Source: Vitrella brassicaformis
Taxonomy: Eukaryota; Sar; Vitrellaceae
Length of the DNA stretch: 64,000 nucleotides
Reading direction: 5' to 3'
Assembly: GCA_001179505.1 (NCBI GenBank)
Contig: CDMY01000718.1
Coordinates: 124,001 to 188,000 of the forward strand
Notes under the pieces: model-generated
Databases searched by the model: none
Told to the model about the DNA's origin: nothing
Seen by the model: only the letters and a program-made list of their open reading frames with translations
Made by a program: the position numbers and the translations under genes
Shown: positions 22,686 to 33,009 of the stretch, piece by piece
How the letters are laid out: each line of letters opens with the position of its first letter
How positions within the stretch are numbered: position 1 is the stretch's first letter

Positions 22686-23315
22686 TCACATGTCCTGTAC
22701 AGATAGCACTCTGACCTGCTCTGACTTATACACGACAACCTCCACACCCGACCTAAACCCATGCACTATCACCCCGTCATACCCCTCAGCTGCCAGGGAC
22801 TCGTAAGTCACGTTGGGGACCTTTCCCCGCCACACATGCTTGGGCCTCCTAAGGGAGATCTCCGCCGTCACCATGCAGCCATGGTTGTGGGCCTTGCGCT
22901 GAGTCTCGTTTGGCCGGATGGCGAAGTAGATGCCGCACCCAGCGGCCCCCGACGCACTGGGCTGCATGACGCCCGACTGCGTGATCTGTTGGCCGCGATC
23001 GGGAGACGTCTGGTGGTAGCCGACACAGCGGCCGGAAGTGTACTTAGCTGTGAGGGTGGGGCAGTTCATGGCGCGGTGGTCGCTGTCCTTGGTGCGGCAG
23101 ACACGGCAGTAGCGCTTGGCGTGGTTCTGAAGCACCGAATGGACATGGTACACATGAGTGCGGTGTTGCGCTGCTGCTGTGGCCGTCCGTCAATCTCCAC
23201 CAATGCGTACCTCTGTGCAACCAGCAGCCTATCAGACACACACACACACACACACACACACAAGGCGTGTGTTCTGCGCTGATCTGTTCCTCTCCCTCAC
23301 CCTGCAGCGCAGCAT
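22686..23315 (-). CDS. zinc-module ADP-ribosyltransferase-like protein B, 157 aa
   Basis: It has the same three-exon layout as gene A: 23301-23315, 23211-23228 and 22686-23126, with identical exon lengths (15, 18, 441 bases). Zinc module: C4-x4-C9-x3-H13 and C18-x2-C21-x6-H28-x4-C33. ART-like motifs are GYHQTS (H49), GAAGCGIYFA (Y78) and EVVVYKSEQVRVL (E140). About two thirds of residues match gene A, the highest identity lying around Y78 (QSGVMQPSASGAAGCGIYFA is shared). All three triad positions are kept, which argues for selection on the active site. It is a tandem duplicate of gene A. Confidence 0.72.
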
Positions 23316-23407
23316 TGTCCCCAGTTGGCCTTGGCTCACGCTGCTCCACATTAACGTCATCTTCCTTCCAAAGTAGGAATGCCGTCCTGTCGTCGCGACC
23401 ACCGTAC

Positions 23408-24499
23408 TCACTCCTTCATATCGAGACTGCCAAATCGCGGATGGCCGCTGAGGTCCCGCCACCACTTCATCGTCACCACACGGCCAAAGTCGCCCGAGCC
23501 GTCCCTCTTGGCGACCATCCCTTACAGCACCTCTGGATGGGACGAGTCCGTCTCCAACCACACCTGCAGACAGTGAAGGAGAGGACGATAGTGACGACAG
23601 ACAGTTGCTGCGCTACAGAGGGCCTTGTCACCTGCCGTATGCCGCCCTGGCTGTGTGGCTTGAGGTAGGCGGCCGTTCTGCTCGCCAGCGATCGGACGAA
23701 GAGCATGCCATCGGTGCCGCCGTCAAGGGCGCCGCTGTCCTCGTAATCCCTGACGCATGACAGCAACGCACAGCTGTCCACAAAGTCTCTTTAATGGCCC
23801 TCTGCTGTGGGCCTCGCACACACAGACGCAGAGAAGGCAAGTGCACTGTCGACTCGTCAACAGTGCATCTCTTCTTACCTGACAATCAGGTCATAGCGCT
23901 CGTCGTCTGGCGGCTCGAATGTCAGCATGTCGGCCTGCAGGCACCTCTACCGCTCGGCCAAGGACAAAGTGGCCGCATTCTCCGAAGCCAACCGAACATC
24001 GTGTGGGCTCAAATCAATCGCTGTGCACCTGAGAGAACGAACTCATGACACACAGAGGCTTACATGGCCATCGTCTTTCTCTCTGTGGATTGTTCACCCA
24101 CCTCGCTGTGGGCGCTTGTTTGAGCAGCGCCAGGGTGCCGGCCCCCACATCCACCAAGTGAATCACCGACCGCCGCACTTCTTCCAAAATGAGCTAAACC
24201 AGCTCCTCCGTCTCGGGCCTGCACACACAGACAGGCCGGCACACATACATAGACGCCCCCATCTCTCTGCCTGTGTGTGTCTGTGTGTACCGTGGGATGA
24301 TGTGGTGGAAGTCCCACCGCCCCACCACATACTGCACCGGCATCCCCTCCAGCCGCCTGAGGGATAACGAATCGAACAGCCGCCGCTGCCACTCGGTGAG
24401 TGGTGTTCTCTGAGTCAGAAGCCTCTTGGGCACATGGAGTGTGTCGGATGACAGCAGGTGGGCCATCAGACACCTGGCCGACACTTCAGGCTCAGACAT
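23408..24499 (-). pseudogene. decayed HemK/PrmC-type N5-glutamine methyltransferase
   Basis: Five exons are recognisable: 24291-24499, 24102-24218, 23879-24028, 23632-23749 and 23408-23563. Family landmarks appear in order: EVSARCLMAHLL, RRLEGMPVQYVVGRWDF, PRPETEELV, the AdoMet-binding VDVGAGTLALL, CTAIDLSPHDVRLASENA, ERYDLIV, YEDSGALDGGTDGML, VWLETDSSHPEVL and RDLSGHPRFG. In-frame stops interrupt it at 24194-24196 (TAG), 23947-23949 (TAG) and 23522-23524 (TAA). The catalytic NPPY motif that should follow YDLIV is absent at the exon junction. The intact enzyme methylates the GGQ glutamine of translation release factors. TAG and TAA end other genes here, so recoding is unlikely. Upstream frame 24500-24669 may hold the N-terminus. 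Confidence 0.8.
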
Positions 24500-25040
24500 G
24501 CCGGCAGAGCCGACACTTTCTGTGACGCTGCCGCGATGAGTGCATCTGCTGAAACACCGTCTGCATCGTCAAGGGCGGACAGCAGCCGGCGCCGTGAGCG
24601 ATTTCGTGGCGTTGGAAGAGTGAAGCGCGATGGATGGTCCAAGATCTGAGCTCGCAGCGTCGGTTTCAACGACGACCCTAATCTCCATCCAGTTGCTCGC
24701 TGTTCCTGCCCGTGTCACTGTGCAGTGAGGGACGATGTCTGACACTGCTGCTGCTGCTGCGGACGGCGGCCGGCAGGCGAGGTGAATGAATGAGAGGTGT
24801 CAGGGGCCTGATTGTTTGTCAGCTCATCGTTCACTCGTCTGTGTGAGAGATAATAGGCCAAGCGAGGCCGCTCCGCCGAGCCATCTGCAGCTGCTGCAAG
24901 CGATGAGGATCAGCGACGCGCCGAAAGGGAGAGGGAACTCAGGCAGACCATCACAGACACGGTAGAGCAAATGACTCAGACAGTCTGAATGAAGCACCTG
25001 ACTCACTGTCGGCTATCTGTGTGTCTTTGCCTTTGCGCAG
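24500..25040 (+). other. probable 5' exon region of the unknown gene that follows
   Basis: An ATG at about 24735 opens MSDTAAAAADGGRQA before a GT donor. A second open piece at about 24893-24962 (SDEDQRRAERERELRQTITD) precedes another GT. They look like exons of the plus-strand gene continuing at 25041, but the reading phases I tried do not join cleanly. Confidence 0.35.
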
Positions 25041-26953
25041 GATGGTCTTGTCAACTGCATCACGGCCTTTCTGCCGCTCTATCTGCTCGGCCTGCTGTCC
25101 AACACGGCCTGGGAGCACACAGCGCCCACACACACACACCTCACCATCGACAGCACCAACAGCAACGAGCGGTCGGTGTGGCAGCGGGTCCCTCTCGCTC
25201 TCGTCACCCAATGGGCCAACAAACTCACTCGGCTGACGACAATTACTCTCCGCTACCCCGTGGGTAAGGCTCTGTGGTGCATCGACGTCTTCATCACCGT
25301 GATCGAGGGCCATGTTGCCGGCCGGCGGGCTGCCAACATGAATGGCGGCACCCTGCGGACCATCACATTGCAACGGACCGTGCGATTGGCTGAGAGGGAG
25401 ATGAGTACCGTCGGCCGACCACAGCAGCTACCCCCTGACCAGATCGCGCCTTTCGTCCCGCCTCCATCGCTCGATGCGCTCACGACCGTCACCGGCGTCC
25501 TCGCCGATCATCGCGGCCTGGCTGACAGAGGGTGGCGGATGCCGTCACTCGAGACAGTGGAGCAGCAGAGGTGGGGGGCCGATGAGCTGGGCAGCTTCAT
25601 CAGCTCGTCACAGTCACTGCACCACGTGGGCGGGAGGCTGTGGGCAGTCGGCGAGCACTGGGCGGCGGTGTTCGAGCGCATGCCTGAGGCAGCTGCTGGG
25701 CAGAGAGGTCCCCTTGCAGGTCTGCAGAGCATCGGCACCATCGAGCTGGCGGCCGGCGATGCTAGCATCGACCGGGCGCGTGCAGCGGTGGACAGACTGC
25801 AGGTAACTCACCAGCAATAGATGCACGCGACAGACAGGTCTGGACGGTGCAATCTTACCATATGTGTGTGTGCTGTTGCTGTGTGCTGTAGGCGGTGCTC
25901 ACATCGCGTGGCTGCCGCCAGTCACTCACTCAGCTGACGGTGGCGATCCAACGCAGCCATATCGACAGTCGTGTCCTTCCCCTCCTGCAGTCCCTCGAGT
26001 CGCTGCACAGCTCGTGCTGCCGAGCCGACGCCAACGTCGCCTTCGAGTTCCGATGTGTCGACGGTTTCGACCTGTCGCTGTTCTACAGCGACCACTTTCC
26101 CCTCAACCCCTCCCCCCTCGTCATGATGGCCATCCAGGCGGCCGCAAGGAACGCGGGACAGCTCAACTACGACATCAGCCAGCATGATCTCACTCACCCC
26201 GTCGACAGCCCCAGCCAGGCGGCCGTCGACATCGCCAAGACACTCACATTCGACAACGTGGAGGACGTGTGGGTCCGCAATGCCTTTGGCTTCGTCCCCC
26301 CTCCCAACACCCCCTCGCCCCGCCCCGCCATCATCCAACACCTGCAGCAGCTCCCAAGAGCCCGAGAATTGATCATCGACAGTGCTCTTGGCGGTGCTGC
26401 GGGTCAGCTGCTGGCAGAGAAGATGCCGAACAAGGTGGAGTCGCTGTGGTTCTTCTCAGCTGTGAGTGCAGAGGACGGGAGGGGCGTGTTAGAGGGGCTG
26501 GGGGTGGGGAGGGAGGTGGGCAAAGTCGACGTCGGTGACTGGGAGGTCAGTCTCACTGAGGGTCCATTGGACGGCTGGCGATCGGCTAGCTTCCCGTCGA
26601 TCCAAAACATAGACATATGGGTGCCAGGTATGCAATTTCTGCAACAAAGGATACTGGCTGGCTCATCTTGTGTGTGTGCATTGCTGCCGTGTGTGTGTGT
26701 TGTTCCTTCCTCAGTGCCCGACGGCTTGGACCCCCCTGCTGCTGCCGAGCGCATCCGCGACGGCATCTCAGCCATCGCCGGTGCCGTGCGAGGCCTGCAG
26801 CATTTGACCGCGCGTGTGTTTAATGGCGTCGACGCCGTTCGCGATGCCATTGAACAGCTGCTCCCCACCGGCACGGAGCTTAGCAACAACTTCACTATCA
26901 ACGCACGGGACCTTGATGACATCATTTACCTGACTGCAACGCGTCGCTTCTAG
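25041..26953 (+). CDS. unknown multi-exon protein, at least 578 aa
   Basis: Three exons join in phase: 25041-25802, 25892-26627 and 26715-26953. The protein begins with a hydrophobic patch (ITAFLPLYLLGLLSNTAWEH) and continues with regular helical sequence (VTQWANKLTRLTTITLRYPV, KALWCIDVFITVIEGHVAG). It also contains MMAIQAAARNAGQLNYDI and ends DDIIYLTATRRF. Leu spacing in several stretches suggests alpha-helical repeats, but I see no known motif. 5' exons are probably missing (see 24500-25040). I do not recognise the family; I suspect a lineage-specific family because composition and exon style match neighbouring genes. Confidence 0.6.
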
Positions 26954-27350
26954 AGGGTGAGACCGTCCATGGCTCCTGGCGCCTCTCTCTCTGTCTCTCC
27001 CGTCCCTCATTCATAGCATCCCCCCCTGCCACACCTGACCGACTGATTGATTTGTGGCCGGCAGCAGTGAAGGCATCCATCCATCCATTTGTGCACTCAG
27101 TGGTGAGTCCGTCGTCCGTCGAGTGAGGGCCGGCAGAAGGCAAGGACTAGAGGAGACGCCACGTGGCTGGGGTCCTGTATTTCTGGGTGTTTGCATGTCG
27201 GTCGACTCAAAGGTGAATGTGTATCATGATGTCTAGCTTTTAAACCGCTCAACGAACACATCACCAGTGCATTGGACAAAGAATTTATTCAAACACCGAC
27301 AATGTACTGAGTCCATCACTTAACAAACAAACACTCATTCCCGCCCTGGT
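26954..27350. other. spacer, nothing recognised
   Basis: It contains a short ccatccatccat run and no coding signal. Confidence 0.35.
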
Positions 27351-27352
27351 CA

Positions 27353-28210
27353 CTCCTCACTCGCACGACCCACCCCCGCCCCCCCTCTGTTGACATGTGC
27401 CCAGAAGTCCGCTGCCATATTGAGGGCGAAGAAGTCAGCACACGAGCCACTCGACCAGTAGGGCGACTCGCCAATGGTGTCCGGCCTACTCTGCGCCCTC
27501 GACAGTGTCGCCTTTCTCTGTCGGCCATGACACAATCAGATGTGCGACATGAGGTCACAGACAACCAGCGCGTCAACGGCCTGCACCCGCTGCCAGATGA
27601 TTCCCTGCCGTGATGTGCCCGAGGGCTGTGCTGTACTGTGCTGTGCTGTGTTGAGCGGAGGTGCTGCAGATGAGACTGCCTTATGGCTGTAGGTTTTGTT
27701 TTCGGGCCAACATGTGGTGCTGAGTGTGGCCCGAATCATGCGTGTGATTGTGCTGAGTCGAGGCGCGTTTTCGACAGGATTGCACGCAGTATGTGATGTC
27801 GAGATTGCACGTCAGGTCAGTAATGGCGGACAAAATCTCCCTTCCCTCATTCTGGAGGGACAAGATAGTTTCGTGGACAGTTTCTTTCTCGAGGTCGGAT
27901 AGAGAAATAGATCGTAGTTGATTCAAAATGGTAATGGATGGTAAGGGAGTTTCTGTGCGCGCACGGCGTCTTCAGCTGTTTTCCGATGTTACGTAGAAAA
28001 ATGTCTCTTCATGTCTCTTCATGTGGACCGCATGTATAAGTCTGTTTCTTGGACGGATGTGTCCATGGATATCACAGAATCGTCTCTCCAGCTCCATGAA
28101 TGGCCAGAAGATCCCAGCAGCATGACACTCTTGTGTACGTGCGTACGTACGTACGCAGAACGGCAGGGAGAGGGAGAGAAAAAAGGATTGTATCGGCAGC
28201 ACCACCACCA
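27353..28210 (-). CDS. possible hypothetical gene or genes, low support
   Basis: Three minus-strand open pieces have protein-like composition: about 27810-27926 (SISLSDLEKETVHETILSLQ), about 27540-27600 (WQRVQAVDALVVCDLMSH) and 27353-27500 (GSCADFFALNMAADFWAHVN, ending before a stop). A further piece at 27972-28130 (ERRFCDIHGHIRPRNRLIHA) ends in its own stop. They may be exons of one or two genes, but I could not join them with confident splice phases. The function is unknown. Confidence 0.25.
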
Positions 28211-30402
28211 TAAAAACACAGACAGATGTCAGGCAATCCAGCGAGGCGTCCCGCGTGAGGAGCGATAGGCGACACGCATGGAGTCATGGACGCCTACCTA
28301 CAAGTGATCTGAAGACAAACTATCAGGCACTCAGGGCCGCAGAGACGTCAAAGAAAAGGCCAGAAGCCAAAGGCCAGCCACACACAAAGACAGACAGAGA
28401 GTGGTGCGATCATCGATGACCTAGACACGCTGATGGCGCTCTCACGTTGATGGCCCCAGAGCACAATGCATCGCCAGCCACCACCGTGCAGACAACGCAA
28501 TGCAATCAGCCAGCAGCCACTCATTGCGAGTGTGTGTGTGTGTGTGTGTGTGAGGGGGGGGGCCGCCGCCCCTCTCATCCACCGCGCCACACCTAGAGGG
28601 CACATACGCATTCACCTATTGTAACCGACTTGCGAGTGGAGGAGAGTGGAAGGAAGGGCAACACAGACAAACAGACAGACAGAGTTGCATGGCAGAGGGC
28701 CCCAGTCAGACGTCACCCACTACAGCACACCCACCTCTCCAATGACACATAGAGGGATACGTACGCGCACACATACGACAAACAAAGACAGAACGAACAC
28801 TCACACCGCCCCCCTGCAGACGCCACCCAACTCCTGTCTCTCTCTCTCTCTCGAGCGGCGCGCACTCCCCCTTCCAAGACAGACAGACAGACAGACAGGC
28901 GAGAGATGAGGTGTGTGCAGAAGAGCCCGAGCCCGATAAAACTCCTCGCCCATTCCCCCTCTCCACACACGCACACACAGAGAGGTTGGGATTTGTGTGT
29001 TGGGATATCAGCAAGACGATCCACGAAGGCAGGCAGGCAGGCAGCGCATTGCTATCGATCCTTGCCGTGTATGGCCACATGGATGCGCTGCGGATGAGAA
29101 TAAAGGCAGCGCCACATATGACACGTATCACCATGCACAGCACACACACAGGCAGCTGTGGACACGCACACGCGACAATGCAGCGAGTGGATCGTATGTA
29201 TCATGTATGTCTCGGAAAGAGGAGCCAGCAAGCAGCAGAAAGGAAACGCCCTCATCCCCCGGTGGGCCCATTCCCGGTGGGGTATGCAACCGCCCCACAT
29301 CGCACGCAGCAAATCTCTCGCTCGACCAAACAACCAGCAGCGCCATGGACCCAGAGGATGTCCCGCCATAAACGACGATCCGCCTGGCGAGGAGGCGATG
29401 CCCGTGAGCGCATCACCGCCTCGCTGCCTTTCGAAAAAGACCAAATATGTGTGTAATGTGTGTACGCAGATGCGCAGAATTAGCCAGACATCACAAATGC
29501 CGTATGCACACCTCATGTCGAGTGTGTCGACAGGGGGCTACGACTCAGAAATTATCCCCCTAACCATGACAACGGTACGCTACGTGTTCCTTCTCTCCCC
29601 CACTCCCCGCCACTCACCGCCGCCCACCGCCCCACGCACACAAAAATCAGCCGTACGTACTTTCGTGTCCCTTACGCACACATCTACATGCGCCTCGTCG
29701 TCCCTTAGGCAATACTGCACAATCACAAGACAAACCACACAACACAACACAACACAACCTGCCTGCCCGACAGCGACACGACACCACACGAGCCGACCGA
29801 CCGATGACGCATATTTGTTTAGGCACACACGTCCACACGTGTGAATCCTTGTGTGGTAAATCCTCCCTCCCCCAACCCCTCCATCCCTCTCTCCGTCGCC
29901 ACCACGCGCACACAACGGCACCATTCCCTCTCTCGTGTGCCGCCACACACCCACACACACACCCACGTAGCCCACACACATTCGCCCACAGTCACTGTTC
30001 TGCATACGGATCAGACTCGCTCAGAGAGGCAGCTTGAAAGTGTCTGGCCATGCATGCACTCCATCGAGCGGACACCAACATGCACCAGTCACGGGGACAA
30101 CTGTGTCCGGCAGCAGTCACCGAATCATGCAGTGTGTTTGTAGGTGTACGTACGTATGTATCCATGTATGTGAAGCACATGCCCTGCCCCCTTTGAAAGA
30201 CACCCACACACATGGACAGGCAAATACTGACACACGCAGAGCCCCATTGAGACGTCATACGTGTCAAGACCGACGAAATAAGCGTTGATGGGACAGTTGG
30301 CTTGTCTATCTCTCCTTCTCTCCCCGTGCAGCTACTGTCCGATACAAAAATGCATGTGCAACGCACGGATGTGTGTGTGTGTGTGTGTGGGGGGGGGGGG
30401 GG

Positions 30403-30702
30403 NNNNNNNNNNNNNNNNNNNNNNNNNNNNNNNNNNNNNNNNNNNNNNNNNNNNNNNNNNNNNNNNNNNNNNNNNNNNNNNNNNNNNNNNNNNNNNNNNN
30501 NNNNNNNNNNNNNNNNNNNNNNNNNNNNNNNNNNNNNNNNNNNNNNNNNNNNNNNNNNNNNNNNNNNNNNNNNNNNNNNNNNNNNNNNNNNNNNNNNNNN
30601 NNNNNNNNNNNNNNNNNNNNNNNNNNNNNNNNNNNNNNNNNNNNNNNNNNNNNNNNNNNNNNNNNNNNNNNNNNNNNNNNNNNNNNNNNNNNNNNNNNNN
30701 NN
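30403..30702. other. assembly gap of 300 N flanked by G runs
   Basis: Exactly 300 undetermined bases are preceded by a GT microsatellite and a run of 14 G, and followed by a run of 17 G. The round size suggests a scaffolding placeholder rather than a measured length. The poly-G or G-quadruplex-forming flanks are a likely cause of sequencing failure. Confidence 0.95.
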
Positions 30703-30819
30703 GGGGGGGGGGGGGGGGGCACCGACAAGACACACACAGGACACACGCACAACCCCCGCATGTACGTAACAAGATTCCACTGCAGGGCCACACTGCAACT
30801 GGATGAATAAAGACCAGAT

Positions 30820-31340
30820 AATGGAAGCTCACCGCAGCCCCTGTCCCTCACGCAGCACGTCACGAATGTACGTTCGTACTGCGTTGTTCGGACAGACAGA
30901 CAGACAGACAGGCAGACCGACAGAGGAAACTAAGGCATTGCAGGCGGGTCTGTTACACAAGAAGGTAGTGATACGCACGAGCACTACACAGAAGAAGAGA
31001 GCGCCCCATCAAGACGTCATATGTGTAAAGACCGACGACATATGCACCTCTGCTGATTGTGATTGGACAGTTGGTTGGCTCGTCTATCTCTCTCTCTCCC
31101 CTCCATCCAGCCACCATCAGAGATGAACGAATGAATGAACGCATGTGAGCACCGACGAGACACACATATGCCCACCCAAGACACCCCCCCGGCATGGCCG
31201 CACTGCCGCTGGATGAAGAAAAACCAGATCATGGAAGCACCGCAGCAACCGTTCATCACGCAGCACCCCACAAATGTACCTTCTTACTGAGCTGATCAGA
31301 CAGATAGACAGAGGACAGACAGACAGACAGACGAAAGAAA
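30820..31340. repeat. direct repeat of a spacer segment, about 100 bases per copy
   Basis: The segment from about 30800 (tggatgaataaagaccaga, then acgcagcacgtcacgaatgt, then a cagacagacag tract) recurs at about 31211-31320 (tggatgaagaaaaaccaga, acgcagcaccccacaaatgt, gacagacagac). The intervening sequence 31005-31110 is related to 30245-30325 before the gap. Together they look like an ancient tandem array of a roughly 400-base or longer unit that continues into the gap. Confidence 0.55.
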
Positions 31341-33009
31341 GACAGATATACAGACAGGCCGACAGGCAGACAATGAGGTTGGATTACACACCTGCCAGCA
31401 TACATACCATCCCTGTAAGTCAACAAATATGTGCGCCCTCTGACGGACAACATGTACTAGACAGAACACACACGCGACCAACAGCCGACCTCTGAAAGGC
31501 ACCCGACGGCAATGGCTGCTCACACGGTGTATGTATGATGTGTGAGGCTCCTGCGTGGCGTCTCACTCACACGAGCCGTCACGCAGCCAGGCCCACCCCC
31601 ACTTCCGCTCTCCACACACCACACCACACACACTCACACTCCACATCAACGCATAGGAATACCACAGAGAGCTAGTCGACACGGATTTTGTAGCACCTAA
31701 TCTACTTACTCACGTCACAGCAGCCTGGCCTGATACCACACGAGCGACCAAGGGCTCACACTCTTCGCGAATGAGAGTCCTTGGGCGGCCGTGTGTCGTG
31801 GGAAAAAACACACCACCAACACGCTCCGTGAAGAAAAACCAGCCAGTCATGACTACACGTATTACACATCCATACACGCATATGCTCAACGCATGCAGGT
31901 GAGACAAAGAGAACTCACTTCCCGCTGCTCGCCATGGTGCGCTCTCAATTGCTCGTGAGTATCTGCATACGCACACGCCCACACACACAGGCAAGGCGGC
32001 CTCCGAACAGGAGAGGTGCATTTAGATGTGTTACAGGAGAGGTCGCCCATTCCCCTCACAGAGAGCAATGGACACGCACATGCAGCAACGCAGCGTATGG
32101 ATCATGTCTCTCCATCATGTGCTAGGGAAGCAGACAGCATTACCAAGCTCAGCTTCCCTCAGACAAAAATCGGCCGTCCGTTTATCCATCCATCCTCTAC
32201 GTGAGTGTCGTCCCTTACGCAATGGTACAAAACACAGACAACCTTCCTACCCGACACGTACACACATGAATGAGTGTGCGTGCTAGAGCCACCCTCCCGC
32301 CCTCCCTCCCTCCATCGCCACACTCACACGTAGGCTACGCACACGCACACGGACGACATGACCACCTGTGTGTACGATGCAGCAGAAGCCAAGCAGTGAG
32401 GTAGTTGGAAGTCAGTGTGCGCCTCCGCTGCAGAGTTCACACACATACAGGTGAGTCTCTTTCGCACAGCCAGTCAAGATCACGAATATCAGTACGACCC
32501 AGTAGCTATATCCCACCGCAAACCCAATGTGTGGCGGAGGGCGGCGGAATGCACGCGAACGAGCAACAATCCAGCGAGTATGTACGTCGTGGACTGGGGA
32601 GGGGATCGTCGGGGAGCGTTGCGGCAAAACAGGCAGGCCCCGCCAGTCCTGCTGGTGGATGGCTGAGACATCTCCATCCATTTGAGCAATCGTAGCCATA
32701 GACACCTCTGTCGCCCTCCTGTGCCCCCTCCCCCCCCCTATCCCAAGTAAGCAATCAATCATCACGTCACGCAGCGATCCACGCCATGCAATCGCCTCAC
32801 TCACTCGCTCACTCACTCAACCACTCGTTCATTCCACCAGCCAGTCCATCCACTGACGCGCCTGTCTGCCCCCCACCAGACACAAACCTCCCAGCCACGC
32901 CCACGCACGATGCCCTCTGTCCGGCTACCCACCCACCCGTCCTGCGCCTCATCCCATCCCATCCCGCCCCACCAGCAGCATCACGCACCCACCTCCCCAC
33001 AGTCACTGG

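Larger units (their letters stand above)
28290..32700. other. repeat-rich intergenic region, no supportable gene
   Basis: More than 4 kb of CA-, AGAC- and CACA-rich sequence. Open frames are low-complexity and overlap on both strands. Several segments recur in degenerate form: 29158-29215 resembles 32071-32130 (cgcagcg, tggatc, catgt landmarks) and 30241-30320 resembles 31005-31110. Multiple (AGAC)n tracts occur at about 28670, 28880, 30890 and 31315. Confidence 0.5.

Noticed and set aside
23941-24200. Reassignment of TAG as a sense codon, to explain the HemK stops
   Set aside because: TAG ends both PARG genes and the J-protein gene in this window, and a TAA also interrupts HemK, so decay is simpler.
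30285-30863. Several open frames spanning the run of N
   Set aside because: They consist mostly of undetermined residues across the assembly gap.
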